A DNA stretch of 64,000 nt from Rhyzopertha dominica (lineage: Eukaryota; Arthropoda; Insecta; Coleoptera; Bostrichidae), in NCBI GenBank assembly GCA_025024175.1, contig QCXZ01000138.1:53477092-53541091 (forward strand), given 5' to 3'. The notes below the pieces were generated by a model. That model saw only the letters and a list, made by a program, of their open reading frames with translations. It did not search any database and was not told the origin of the DNA. Shown one piece after another: positions 24,313 through 38,029 of the stretch (position 1 is its first letter; each line of letters opens with the position of its first letter). The translations under genes were made by a program, and so were the position numbers.

Positions 24313-24432
24313 GGGATTCCTCAGGGTTCACTTGTGGGACCACTTTTATTTTCTGTAGATATCGCAGATTTTTCTGCAACGTTTGAGGTACCGCAGCATT
24401 CATCACTGTGCAGACGATACACAACTGTAGTA
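24313..24432 (+). pseudogene. Non-LTR RT fragment B
   Basis: The frame reads 'GIPQGSLVGPLLFSVDIADF', and after a frameshift 'CADDTQL' near 24405-24425. It covers the same RT motif block as fragment A 275 bases upstream but is different in sequence, so these are two separate insertions or a duplicated relic, not one element. Confidence 0.6.
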
Positions 24433-24439
24433 TAACTTC

Positions 24440-26899
24440 AGCGGGTTAAAGGGTTTACTAGGTGAGCAGTATATTTATAGTTATCCGTAAATACGGGTAC
24501 TTGCTGATATTTCTTGTGTGTTCTTAAGATTTTAATATTTGTCAGTGTAAAGGCCTGTGCACTTGTTATGCCTATCAACTAATTTTTCCAAATATTTTAA
24601 AAGAAATTACTTAAAACTCCTTAGCCTCTTCTGTAGGATACATGGTAAATTTCCTTAATTCCGGGAGGCTTGTATATAGTCTGGGTCAGGCATCTTTATA
24701 AGTTTTCCAATCTCATTTTCCTTTAAGTCTGTTAAATATACTTCTTGCTTGTGTAATAGAAGATTTAACGTCATTACTATCAATGAGTTAATTGCATCTT
24801 AAAAGGAACGGTTTTGAGCCCTAGGGAACAGANAATAAAAAGAGTAATACCTACTTCTTTAACGAAGCTGNATGTATTCTGATGTTGCTACTTTGAATCC
24901 GCATCTCCACATGTAGCAAAATAAACTGGCATTTGACTATTTGAAATAAATTTCAGCACTCTTTGTAAAGATATTGATAAGCAAAAGCACCGATATTGGT
25001 CCNTGTATGCTGGCGGCCGAATGCATGCAGTCGCTATACCGTCCATTTGAATTGCAAATGCGATCCGTAGTGCAAAAAGGACCTAACCTGCCGTCGCGTA
25101 TTATCCTCCTGCATTGGTTTGCCATAAAACCAGACATATCTTATTGCGTTCTCGTCAGATATATCTTGCCCCCGTGCAATTCCAGTATCGCACGGCATGC
25201 AGACCACTTTTCATGCATTTAAATGCACAGAGCACAATTGATGCACCAGCATTTCCATTGTATTTGAGTAAATTGCAGTTTAACATACAAAAGACGTCGC
25301 CGTCTACTGGCACGTTACTCTCTGCTGGCATGTACTAAACTCATAAACAACTCAGGGATGCAATTTAAAGTTTCGGAATAAGCAGTTTGCATCTGAAATT
25401 GTGAAATACCGCGGGAAGGATCAAACGCGAGCAACGTTCGATGCAATTTGGCCGAATCGGTTTTGGTTATTGCCTGTAACATCACTTGAGTATCGTGTGG
25501 TTAGCCCAATTACACCGTGCGTGTATTGATAATGTTTGTGTTTATGGTGTTATCGAAACTGCGTATTATAACAAATGCAAATGGTATATTTCTGCAGTAC
25601 AGAAACGAAGTGACACCACCAATTTTCTTTCTTCTAAATTTATTACAAAGCAACCTNACACTTGCATTAAAGCATCAGGTGGGTTGTAGCGAAAGAANAC
25701 ATGTTTATCGTATTTTTANGGTTATATTACAACACGACTAANAATTAGTTCATTGTAATGCGCCACNAGCTTTATAATTTACCANCGCTAATTACTTAAT
25801 GCAGTTCCACAAAATGATTGCAGTATNAATTTGTGTATTACCATGAACTTCATTAAATATGTCTTCCACTTTGTTGCCTCGTATCGCAGGCATTGTAGCC
25901 CTCATGTGGTATTAAACCTTTTGTACAAGTTTCACCTAGATGGACGCTATCATCAGATATTATCGCAGCAATATACTAATTGCATTATTAATATTGTGGT
26001 GACATCGATGGCTTCTCATAATGGGAGGAGTACATGATATGTGCCGAATTACATTAGTCTCTTGTTAAGATCATTTTTTCTCACCTTCCAATATATATAA
26101 ATTTTGATAGCCGCGCATGACCAATAATTCTAATCCTTGTTCATCACTGTATTCTGGAATAGTAGTCTGGATCACAATTACCTCAAGTATCATCTTGCCA
26201 GCACATGCTGTAAAGGCCTATATGCTCTCCGCTACTCGTATTGTCAGACGATACTTGGGGTAATTGCGGAGTGTTCCTTCCACGCCCAAATTGCAGAGAA
26301 TTCCGCTGTTAATAAGCCAATTAATAATCTCTATTGCTGTTATCTCAATTAGTTCTCTCTCAAAAGCGTACACCTGGATAATCTAGTGCTTCCCGTAGCA
26401 AATCCGTGGTGCGTAAATTAACTTGGACCAGGGTTGCCAAACAGCAGCCACAGCAGTGTATGAAATCTGGCTTCAATTATGCTTGTGAGAAATTGGGATG
26501 ATTTTTATAAGAAGATTTACTCCAGAAGAAGCCATCAAGGCTTGAGATAAGGATGGATTGTACAAATTGATATATTACCTACAATTGTGCTTATCTTTAT
26601 CTACAGAATAAATAGGTGGTTAGAAAATAGTTTTTAATATATTTGTGACAACCCTTTACTAGAAAAATTACAGTTTCTACCCTATGTTATGTTATGAAGG
26701 TAATTTTAAATAGTTTGTTCAGCAATCGTTAATTTAAGAAAGTCTTAAAAAAGTTTTTGCTTAGAAATAGTTGGGTAACATAAGAAAAGGGGTTACCTAT
26801 GATTAGGAAAGGTTTTTTCTTCCTCTTAGAACGGTAGGGCGAAAATCTGCAAAATTATTTACTGAGTACATTCTCGATGGCAGAAAAAACACGTCGATT
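24440..26899. other. Intronic stretch with clustered ambiguous bases
   Basis: No recognisable gene. Seven single N positions fall between 25657 and 25827, which suggests heterozygosity or weak consensus there. A GC-richer block lies about 24995-25230. Confidence 0.4.
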
Positions 26900-27480
26900 G
26901 TAGATGGCGATGAATGCGTACAACTTCGTTTTCACCCGTCAATACCTAAGTGTACGCGAAGGGCCCTTATATCACGAATATGCCTCGTAAGTAGCAAATT
27001 AGGCGTTTCGCCAGCGACTTCCAAATACTTTCGAAAAAAGTTCTCGCCATCTTCGATCCAATAAATTGCACATATCGTCACGCCCGCGGAGCGTTCCCGG
27101 ATGTGCCCGAAACCGCCCTAGAATATGCAATAATCCGTCCAGCGGAGCAATTGTCGCCGCATTCCGCATACCTACCGCCGTAGGAATTTCATTCAATGAG
27201 CATCCCGGAGCCGGGTGAATTAAAACCGGAAAAATGCGGCCGAGCATTCCCATCGCGTCTACTTCGCGAGAATTACGGGATTTCCTGGGCCGCGGCGGGT
27301 CCGACGGCGCTTAATTTATTTGTTTAAGAAACAGTTCTCGCCGTCGGTAAATCCGGGAATTTTAAACGCGGGATGGCTTAAGCCAGCGCGCTCGCTGATT
27401 CAAAACCGGAAGATTTAGGGGTGCAGCGCATTAGTGGGCCGTGATTTTATGAGTTTACCGGACGGGAAAATGCAGTGTGT
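26900..27480. other. GC/CpG-rich unique block
   Basis: One of the most GC- and CpG-rich parts of the window. Frames such as 26999-27253 (minus) have no recognisable domain. It could be conserved noncoding DNA; no motif proves it. Confidence 0.3.
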
Positions 27481-28399
27481 GTGTGGAATATGGAGCGTGA
27501 CCAGAAAACTTTGTAGCCATCTTCTTAAAACTCTCTACCTACGTCTTAATCTGCTAATACAGAGCAAAATGTAGACGTTTACAGAAAATAAGTACTTTAA
27601 GTCATTGTTATTTTTCACTTGTCATAGTCAACTGTCAGTTGCAGCTTCCTTAATAATTTCTAAGTTAGTGAAAATAATATCAGCATATTATATATTTTAG
27701 GTATCTCAAGAAAATGATATAGCGATGAAAAATATATACATTCCAAAATCAAATGATAACAAAAAATTACCATTACACTACTTGAATCCACAACGAACTA
27801 AGCATTTGCTAAAATTGTCAAGAAATGAAAAACCAAAGAGGGCATGCCAACAAATGAACCTTCTCAAATTTAGGCCACCCTGTACAATATAACATAGTAA
27901 AAGGGAAGTATGTATCATATATATTTACATAATACAGTGATAATCATGAATTGAAACGAAACTGCTAAGTAAACCAGGCATATGTTGAAATTTAAAAGTC
28001 TGAGTCTAATACAATGATAGGTTATGAACCTTACCCGATCAAGAACTTTGTCTCTGACAACTTTTTAGACTCTCTTCAGTATTTTAATTGACTAATGTAA
28101 GGCAATTTTAAAGATCTTGTTTTCAATTACCTGCAATAATGATATGTTTACACATATTACACGTTGGTATCCATGTTTTGTTCAGTGTCGTGGATTACTT
28201 TTGGAAAAGTATACAAATTATCATAACTACCTGTTTATCAACATTTACATAAACTAGTTTGGTTTGGAACTTGACAAAGCGGTAAAGTTGTAACCCAAAA
28301 GTCGTATTTCTTTATATACATATCCCATCCACTAAATGAGCAGACCTGCCCGAAAACTGGAAGAATATTATGCTAACAGGAGGGTTGGAAGAAAGCCCA
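27481..28399. other. Intronic AT-rich stretch, no recognised gene
   Basis: AT-rich. A GGCCACCCTGTACAATAT string near 27873-27890 looks like one end of a mariner-type MITE, without a visible partner. Confidence 0.35.
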
Positions 28400-28970
28400 A
28401 CCATTACCCTAAGAATTCCGCCCCACAAAACCCCGATCACAGTAAGCATCCCCGCCTAAACCAAACCTAACGTCCGAACATAAAGGAGGTTTAGGGCTTA
28501 AGCCAAAGGATTCGGTTTTACGGTCGCGACGTTAGCCCCGTCCACATTACACTTCCTGAAAATGAAATTGAAGTGTGTGCGCGCGTTCAGATTCCCGCTT
28601 AAAATTCCATCTAGCCGTCNGGGCCCGTTCGACCCGCGGACCCTTTTTATGTTAAACCAACTCGGACAGATTGTATCAAATATTGGCATCCAGTTCNGAC
28701 ATTATCGGTTGCCTAACACGGGTGGGTCCTCTTCCGGGCATTTTCGTCCGGGGGGCGGATGATATTCGAGATAAGGTCAGTTTAAACTGCCAGAGACGCT
28801 CGGGGTCAGGCCGGGATGTAATCTTAGCCGAAGGGAAATGGACGTAATTTAGGATGGCGGGTGATTCATGGCTTAGGTGCAAGAAAGGGTTACGGTTGAT
28901 AAATCATTAATAAATTGCCGTTGGACGACGAGAACTGGTCGTTTTTGTCACGGTAACGCTGGTAAATTGC
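28400..28970. other. GC/CpG-rich unique block
   Basis: CpG-rich sequence with overlapping short frames in both orientations, none recognisable. Two single N positions lie within it. Confidence 0.3.
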
Positions 28971-31841
28971 CCGGGTGAAACGTAGAATTTTGAGAGTTCA
29001 GTAAACTGAAAAATTATGAAAAATCCTTGTTCCTGAAGCATTGTTATCAAGCCCTGTTCTCTAAAATTTTATGCGCATCTTGGCGGTATTTCGGGAAAAT
29101 TTCAAATGAGTCATTTAGTTTACGAAGTACGACATAGGCTGGCATAGTCCTTCAGTACAGGAATCTATTGCCCGGTCATTTGTTGAAAATTGGTAATGCA
29201 TCACCGAGGAAATGGAAAGGCCATTAAAATAACGTAAATTTAAAAAATCTGTCATAAATGGTGGCGTTTACATGGTTTGACAATTTCTAATACGCCGACA
29301 GGGGTTATCAAAAGTAAAAAAGTATAAGATTCCTTGATTTATAGAGTATCTGCAGTTAATTATGCCATTATTTATGCAGTATTTAATCTGACAAAAGGAG
29401 CAGTAAGTTTATGAGATAAAATCGGGCGAGACAATTCTGTTATATCGGTGATTGCATTTCGTGTTTGTTGTGTTAACAAATTTTGGTTGCAGATCTTTAC
29501 ATTTATTATATTACAAGATCAAGTGATAATTACAGAAGCATAATAGTACAATACGTACAAGACACTACACATTAATTGCTTTAATAACCTTTACAATTGT
29601 GTCAGATTTCAACCACAAGGACCAGAAATTTTTCTGCGCAGTTACAGTAAACTAGAACCGGCAATATTGAGGTAGCAATGTGACAGAGTGGGAACAAACT
29701 CTATGCTCAATAAATATGAATAAGAAAGTTTCACGTGACGACTGGCGGAAGATCACAAGTAGATTGCAATTATAGTGCTTTCTAATACCCTTTTCAAAAT
29801 TCCTTAGGGAACAAGGAAGAAAAATTGCAACAGATTTATATTGTGTTCCTCCTATCGTTAATTAATTCTTATCAATTCAGTCATTGGAACATGCAAATTT
29901 GATCTCTTTGGTAATGTTTACAAGTGTCCAATAAAACTTAAATACTGGCTACAGAGAGCACATAAGATGGTCGTAGTACATTAACTTTAAGCAGACAAAT
30001 ACGAAAAGTAGTATACGACAAATATATAAATCCTTATTATATACAAACATAGTGACCTAATTGCAATAAAAAGTAAAACCATTGATACAATATGGTGTAG
30101 CTGAGGGACCTACGTTGTAATACGTTGTAGGCCTATAAAGAAGGAATAATTGTAGTAGTTAAGTATTTTAAACCTACAATCAAAGAACTTATCTTTCAGG
30201 ATTTAAAATTAGTATTCACGACGATGGAAGATTTTGCTGGAGATGCATTCTGAATTTAGAAACAATGTGAAGTCTTATTTATTTTAAATTGAGTTTAGGT
30301 TGCTTTAACTTTGGAAGTATCACAACTGATTCTATGGAGAATAGTGGTCAAATCCCGACAGTTGTTTTCAGCCGCTCAACAGTTTTATATTTATCACACA
30401 CGTCGCAGTAAATTAGCGCTAACACTAATAGCCTATAAAAAGGATGACAAAATAATTAATTTATCTTCGTGAAGTGTCACATTTAAACAATCAGGCATAT
30501 CACTTGATGAGCATATTGAACTAAAGAAGAGTTCCATTCATCCTCACGTTATGAGGTTATTTGAAATCGGAGAACGTTGACAAAATACTGTTCGCTAAAA
30601 CAGCAAGTTTTTTCCCAAACACTTTTGCATTTTCTAGTGTACAGTTTATGTGAATGCAGCAACGAAGCAATCAATTTACCGCTCTTATAGAACGAAATAA
30701 TGTTGGTCTTTGCAAATTCAGGCGACTGCACTATATTATAAAAACGCAGAACTTGTATCTACGATGTTGTTCGGGATACACAATCGCAGTTACAGCTAAT
30801 GACTTGGAAGACTAGGAATAAGTTGTCTGATAACCAACCCCAGCCGTAAATTACCACTTTGTGTTCCAGTAATTAACATAATTTAATTAATTCCGCGTAA
30901 TGAGCAAGGCCCCACAGCGAGACGATTCACCTAAATCACAAGTTAACCCAATTATCTTTTTAATTGGGCCTGTGCAGTTTATCGGTAAACCTGAAGGGAC
31001 GAAGTTTATATATTCTTGCTTAAGTTTGTTCACTACAGGTCAATTATTTTATGCATAACTCCACCAACATTTTTTCTTTACAACATGCCAACGAGCAGAG
31101 GAAAAGCACATCGGACCGTAAATTGCATGTAAAAGATGTCTTAATTTCTTTTAATTGATTTAGTAGTTTCTTGATTTAGTTATAAACTTGATTACATTTT
31201 CTTCAGACAACGCCGTGGATTTCCTTGCCTGGTAATTAACACCGTTAATTTGAAAAAGATATCAATTTGTGGTAACCATTGACGTTGACATCTTTTTGCC
31301 AATACTTTTAACTAAAAATAAAAAAACTGAGTGTTTTATATAACGTGTAATGTAACTTCTCTAACAGAACAGTTCTTTTCACTCTAAAACATTACTTTTG
31401 ACAACCGATGTAAAGCTAATCAGAGCTGTTAACTCTGCTGGGGTCTGTGTTTTATTGCAAAGTTACCCTGACTCATTTAACAGCTGGTGTAATTGCAATC
31501 TTTTTAATAAATTTAAGATTTTTACACAAAATTAGAAATTAATAATTCCGTGTTCTGTACCTAAAATACTGTGCCAGAATATAAATTATTTTAGAGATTT
31601 AGGTTTATTATTAATGGATAGGCTTCTTGAAAATATGATGATATAGGAATGAAACTTTATAGAATGTTTGGCTTTTTTAAAAGACATAACATTGAATTTC
31701 ATAATCCCAGGGTGTTAGTTCTTTGTATAGTTAGAGAATAAATTATTAAATTATTTAAAAAAAAATTATTAGGCTTTACATTTAAACCATTGTCTTACTG
31801 GCTTATTTCCATTTCATGTGATTGTTATACCCTTCAATTCC
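28971..31841. other. Intronic AT-rich stretch, no recognised gene
   Basis: I saw no open frame of interest, no RNA gene and no repeat structure. Confidence 0.4.
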
Positions 31842-31878
31842 AATTGGAGAATTGATACCATAGATCAATTCTCCAATT
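31842..31878. repeat. Perfect 15-bp hairpin with 7-base loop
   Basis: AATTGGAGAATTGAT (31842-31856) is followed by ACCATAG and its exact reverse complement ATCAATTCTCCAATT (31864-31878). There is no flanking transposon signature. It could form an RNA hairpin in the intron or be a small inverted duplication. Confidence 0.75.
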
Positions 31879-33367
31879 TGTTGTATGTTGCGTTCTGTTG
31901 GCTGCAGGCGTAATCTCACACTTTCGGTCCTCTTTGCCTAAATAACTATTTTTATAATAAGTAATGTAAAAGTATTTTTGTAAAGTATCTCAAAATTATA
32001 ATATACGAACCAGAATTCTTATTATTGAAGCATTATACTTAACAAGATTTGGGATAGCCCTGAGATATAACAATAGACAGGTTTTCATAGAGCAAAACCA
32101 TTAATTTTCATTTCCTGGCCAATCTCGCTAAACATTATGTCGACCGCTCGATGTCTCCAATAAAAGGTACAAAATTTATTTCACGCCCGATTAACCATCA
32201 TGCGATCCCCATAAATTTCAAATTATCTCCAACCCACACGTGCAGCCCATCGACATGTTTAACCAACCGTCTAAACTCAGTTTACATTCTCCTGCGTAAA
32301 ACTTTACACATTCGCATCAAGCTCCATAAACCTGGGGACGTTAAATCACATTCAAAAGCGCGTGTCCTTTATCTCTGAGGGCCAGGGAGGCGCCAGCTAT
32401 TCATCTGTCGAAGGCTGCCGACCTTCCGGACTTCTTTTGACGAACGGCATGCATATTCCGGTAATTATTGCGGCCTGCAGATCGGCCCATTGTCTGGTAA
32501 TGCGCTGCATGAATTAATGATCCGTGGTCGAGTCGTAAACACCACCATCTGGGAGACGCTGGCGTAAAGATAGGGGGAACAAAGGGTTTTATGGGTTCTT
32601 GCGGAGCGGAATTTCGGGAGAGCTGCAAATTATTTAAAATCCACGGCGCCTTAGCGTTCTCTTTGACTCGCGCTAGTCGAAAATCCCAGCAATCAATTTA
32701 GAAAGGTGTGATTTGTTAGTGATTAATTTGCTGTAGTAAAGAATTGTTTGTTGTAAATGCCAAGAATTTCTTGCTTGTTGTTTGCGTTTGCAAAAACCAC
32801 TAATGCGCCTTTCTGAGAAATTTTATTTACTCTTAACTTTTTACAAACAGTGCGTCTTTGTTAACTGACTTGAGAATTGTCGGATAGGCAGTGTTGGCTC
32901 TAAATCCCATTGACATTTAATTATTATTATATCAACCCAACAATTTTAAAATTAGATTGAAGCATTGTGACCCCTTATAGCCCTGTACATTTTTAACACA
33001 CCTTGTAAAAGAAATACATGCATCGAAAAAATTAAATCTGTTTGCCCAGCGCGCCGCTCATTTTTGTTACATAAGTATTTGTTGACCCCCAACATTGATG
33101 GACTGCATAGTTATACAACACCCGAACCAGCTAGAATTCGCACTATTAGTCATTTTCGTTTTCAACTTCGAGGAAGGAGGTTGGGTGCCTGATACGGATA
33201 GCTTTTCGTTGATATCTGGGAGGAGCCAACAAACGTAAGTCTGTTTTGCTAGTCGATTCTAATCTATTATTCCATAATTTCTTATTTAAACTTAGTTCAA
33301 CTGAATTCAACCAAACGCGGACATCCATGGTCCAGGCAATCATTTCCATGGACCCACGAAGATCATT
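31879..33367. other. Intronic stretch, no recognised gene
   Basis: A CpG-containing block about 32130-32690 sits between AT-rich flanks. Frames at 32151-32378 and 32401-32628 have no recognisable domain. Confidence 0.4.
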
Positions 33368-34510
33368 ATATAAATTAAATCAAGTCATATATTACAAACT
33401 GTATTCTGTTAGATCACTGCAATATTAGATTCAGTATTCACCAATCGCAAACAAGTTAAGAGGTGCACAANATCAGTTCGTGTCCCGAGCAGTACGATTC
33501 TCTAGAAGGATCCGTGAGGTTCGATCATTCCCGAAGTTAACGAACACATCCATCCTTTCCCAGTTAAACCGGGATATCTACAGATCGTGACCACGTTGAC
33601 CTGGCGCAATTGCATACTGCGGGTGCTTTGTTAGCTGCAGTGGCATGATTGTTGGGATATCCCGCTTCCCATATTTCCCTGCCGTTCGTAATTAGGGGAT
33701 GGTTTGGAAACTGCAGCCAGTTCGGCTCGGGAATTTTACTGCTCCGCTTTAGACTCTGTCGCCCTCCTTTCTTTGATCGCATCACTCATTACTTCCCAAT
33801 TTTAACTTGTTCACTAATTAATCAAAACTTGAAATCCCTTTGTCGCGATGGACTCTCATTGGCGCCTTGGTGTATCACTAGCTCTGTCTACCAAAGGCAC
33901 GATAACTCACTCACAGAGGGGCTCTGCAAGGCTAACCGATGGAGATATCTAGATGAGGACCCACGCCCATTGAGAGCCAACAAAATTATTTGTCATCTTG
34001 TTAATCTTACAGGTTTCGTATGCTGGTTTTTTTGTGCACTCCAGTTTGCACTCTTTGTTTTATGATATCACTGGTTATTCATTAATTTAATAATAATATA
34101 AAGCTAATATCAATCATTAGCATCTGCTGTTCCCGTGAATTTTGTTTTGTCTTTCAAGGTAAAGCAAAATATTGCAGTGATCCTTAGATNATCTCTTAAA
34201 CACATTAAATAGTTCGTTGACTAGATTAGTACTGCTTTCTTTTATATTTTATAGGCTATAATTACTGTACTTTTAGAACACAAAGATGTTTATAAACATT
34301 ATGTGTTTTAGACTGCTAACCGTCCATTTATATTTTTAATTTGTCACTGTATTGTTGTTATGGACAACGAGCAGGGAGGACAAGGTGAAGTTTCTATAAA
34401 GCGAATATAATTGTAGAAGCTTTCTCCTCTTCAGCCTACACGTGTGTGATCCAGCGGTGTCCTGAAGTTGATATTTCTAAATATTTGGATCACCGGCGTC
34501 TTCTGTTAAA
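33368..34510. repeat. Tandem segmental duplication, copy A
   Basis: It starts at ATAAATTAAATCAAGTCATAT and ends at ATATTTGGATCACCGGCGTC plus a few bases. It matches the next 0.9 kb throughout, except for a 249-bp segment (33481-33729) present only here. An inner 140 bp (33843-33982) is identical to copy B, while flanks differ by several percent. The 138-codon frame at 33649-34065 crosses the copy but has no recognisable domain. Confidence 0.85.
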
Positions 34511-35409
34511 ATAATAAATTAACTCAAGTCATATATATTGCAAACTTTGTTCTGATACACCACTGCAATATTAGATTCAGTATTCACCAAACGCAAACAA
34601 GTTAAGAGGTGTGCAAAATCAGTTCGGGAATTTTACCGCTCCGCTTTAGACTCTGTCGCCCTCCTTTCTTTGATCGCATCACTCATTACTTCCCAATTTT
34701 AACTTGTTCGCTAATTAATCAAAACCTGAAGTCCCTTGGTCGCGATGGACTCTCATTGGCGCCTTGGTGTATCACTAGCTCTGTCTACCAAAGGCACGAT
34801 AACTCACTCACAGAGGGGCTCTGCAAGGCTAACCGATGGAGATATCTAGATGAGGACCCACGCCCATTGAGAGCCAACACAAAATTATTTGTCCTCTTGT
34901 TAATTTTACAGGTTTGGTATGCTGGTCTTTTGTACACTTCAGTTTGCACTCTTTTAATTTATGGTATCACTGGTTATTCATTAATTTAATAATAATATAA
35001 AGCTAATATTAATTATTAGTACCTGCTGTTCCCGTGAATTTTGTTTTGTCTTTAAAGGTAAAGCAAAATATTGCAGTGGTCCTTAGATAATCTCTTAAAC
35101 AAATTAAATAGGTTGTTGACTAGATTAGTATTGCTTTCTGTTATATTTTATAGGCTATAATTTCTGTACTTCTAGAACACAAAGATGTTTAGAAACATTT
35201 ATGTGTTTTAGACTGCTAACCGTCCATTTATATTTTTAATTTGTCACTGTAATGTTGTTATGGACAATTAGCAGGGAGGACAAGGTGAAGTTTCTGTAAA
35301 GCGAATGTAATTGCAGAAGCTTTCTCCTCTTCAGCCTACACGTGTGTGATCCAACGTTGTCCTAAAGTTGATATCTGTAAATATTTGGATCACCGGCGTC
35401 CTCTGTTAA
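34511..35409. repeat. Tandem segmental duplication, copy B
   Basis: Direct copy of A, lacking the 249-bp segment. The join falls at a TCG trinucleotide present at both edges of that segment in copy A, which fits a microhomology deletion in B. The identical core is at 34740-34879. Confidence 0.85.
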
Positions 35410-38029
35410 AGTAACAAATGATTTTTTGTTATTGAGCCAATGAAGAAAAATTTAAATGTAGGTTAATTCAAACATTTGTATCCCTGTCACTATCGATTGT
35501 TAATTAATTAGTAGATTAAATAATGTATTTAATAAATAAACTAATAAACTAGTGCCTACACAGAATTGGTAATATTATTTCGTCTGATGAATACTGACAA
35601 ATGTTATACAAATAATCAAACAACGTTAATAGTACAGATTTAGAAACAGATACTACAAATAAGGACACTAATAAGATGTTAAAAAGTTTATGCTTGTATC
35701 TAGTCAAAATTGGATTTTTGGGGAACCACATTACTAAAGACTACTAAAATCGGGTTAAAAACTTTTAACAATTTTGTAGGCCAGTGCCCATTTTGTTTGT
35801 TTTTTATTCCATATGACATAATTATTGGATTGTGTAGATAATAAGGACTCAAACGGCACAATAAATGCTTATAGTTCTATTAAAATATCGACGAACTCGA
35901 ATTATCGTCATTCAATCATCTCAAAGTAATTTTTACTTTAAATTTTATGTGATAGAGCAATTAGAATTAAATTAGCAGAGCGCATTGCTTTTGATTATAC
36001 ATTTGAAGTTTTCTTAAGAAAATATGTAAGGTTTTCTGCCTACAAGCAAACAAGCAATCACAAAATTTACCCAATACCTAAATATACACAGTAACTACTC
36101 AGAAACCTTGTCAAATTACACAGACCACAGTCAAGTATCTAAACGAATTGGCCTCGTTTAATCCCCAACTCACCCTTATCGAGCAAGCGAAGGAAATCTG
36201 CAAGTCATAAGGGTAACGCCATCGTCGACAAAAACGAATGTTGAATTATGTATATGTAAATGTTTAATGGATCGACCTATCCTGATGGATTTATAGATTG
36301 CCGGACTCGAGAGTTCCGGCAGCGCCGCGATCATGAAAATGTATGCCGTTTTTATTTCTTTCCATTGTGTTTGGATTCGCTACCCTTCGTCCATTGCGAT
36401 TGGCTTTTACGCGTTGACCACCCTTTGGTGGGAAGTATAATAATTAGAAAAATAACGAAAAAGGATATTGAACTTGAGTGTTTTGTGACTAGCAGTGTCA
36501 AAAGTCCTTAGGAAGGCGTTTATGCCATTTTCTCAAGGAAAAAACTACTACTATGGTGCAGTAAAATGAACGGTTTGGGCGATATGCTAGCTAGTTCACT
36601 TACCGTACTCACTCATTTGATGGCTTTATTTGAACCCTTCGAATGTTCAGAATAAACATTATAGAAAAAACACTCGACAAGGCGATGTAGCATATTTTTA
36701 CAGGGTGCTCAGTTTTTGAATACCGAAACAAACTTGCTTATTTCTGAACTACTAACATTTTTTAATCAATTTTGGTTGCAATATTTTGCCTTTATATTTA
36801 TAAATGATATCGAAAAGTGCTTTAAACACGCGAAATACTTCAAAATTCAAAGTAATTACAACTCTGTTAAACTTTATTAGCTATTTTTATTGGCAACAGT
36901 TTACCTAGAGCTGTACTACTAACTTTCAGCTCTATGCTGGTAAATGAAATGTCTATTTTGACTGGATTAGGCACTAGAGTCAGTTAGTTTGATACAAAAT
37001 TTTGTGGCATAGCGCGATTTATTGCTCTTTAAATAAAACGCATCACGAGATTAAAAAAGGCGACCGACTGCTGCATTCGCTATAACATGATTTAGTACTT
37101 TCATTTGGAACGCGGTAGCATTCTGTTTGTGTATGGATGATGTGTGTTTTAATTCAGTGCAAATGATTTGTTATTGATTGAATTCATCATTTCACCCACG
37201 GTACATCAATTAGTGCTTGCGGCAGCTGCAACCAAAGTGCAAGCTAGCTATTCATAATTGATAAAACTAATTACAAAATGCCACCCCTTTTTGCCCACCA
37301 GTTGGAGGTTCTTGCGTGATACTGAAAACGGCAAGTCTTTACGCGTTATTACAGTAAGCATAACTTTTTAGACTAAATCTGCTGTTGAAACATTTCACTG
37401 GAAACCTTTATATTTATTTATAGAGCATAGAAAAGTATTTAATGTTAATATTAGGACAATATCATGTCTAATTACTGTTACAAGTGTATTGAAACTGGGT
37501 ACTTCCCAATTTTTCGACGAGTTCGCAAAACAGTGAACTACCTAATCGCGTTCGTATAGTCCACAAGCCCAGAGTGAAGATTACAATTTAAATATTTCTG
37601 CATTTCACCCTCGAACGCTAAATTCCTACCGCATTCTTAATCAAGTGCACCGCCTCCCCTGAAAACTGCTGCTGAAATTCAGTCCGGTCGGACGTGCGGT
37701 CTGCCAATTAGCGCTGTAAACTTTTACAGCGCTTCCGAGACGAAACTGTATGAACAATTTTTGCGACAGGACTCCGGGGTGCGGTAAAGGACACGCTTTT
37801 GAAAAGGGGTTGGCCAATAACGGGAACAGTAATAAAGGGGTTGACTGTGGACTGCACCCTTGCCTAATAATTATAGTATGCGTATTATCGGGGCGGTAAA
37901 AAGCTGTTTTTANCGTTAGGAATTATTATTATTTCAAATATGGCAATCAATAGTTTGACAATATTAGTGTATTGCGTAACAGAGCAATTAAGTAAACTCT
38001 GATATTACGATTCATAATAGGACATGTGT
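35410..38029. other. Intronic stretch, no recognised gene
   Basis: AT-rich with a small CpG-containing part about 36170-36430 and another about 37500-37860. No gene recognised. Confidence 0.4.
36702..36790. mobile_element. Mariner-type transposon 5' end (relic)
   Basis: TTACAGGGTGCTCAGTTTTT, followed by GAATACCGAAACAAAC, resembles the outer terminus of insect mariner-superfamily elements and MITEs, which often begin TACAGGGTG. I found no inverted partner nearby. Confidence 0.4.

Noticed and set aside
34140..34165. Another fused AG|GT site (CTTTCAAG|GTAAAG) inside duplicate A
   Set aside because: The donor half lacks G at +5, the tract is interrupted, and the matching place in copy B reads AAAG. 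It is weaker than the three accepted sites and breaks their spacing.
33649..34989. Frames of 138 and 126 codons in the duplicated segment as a duplicated gene
   Set aside because: Conservation between copies follows DNA identity, not codons. Changes outside the core include indels that break the frame, and no domain is recognisable.
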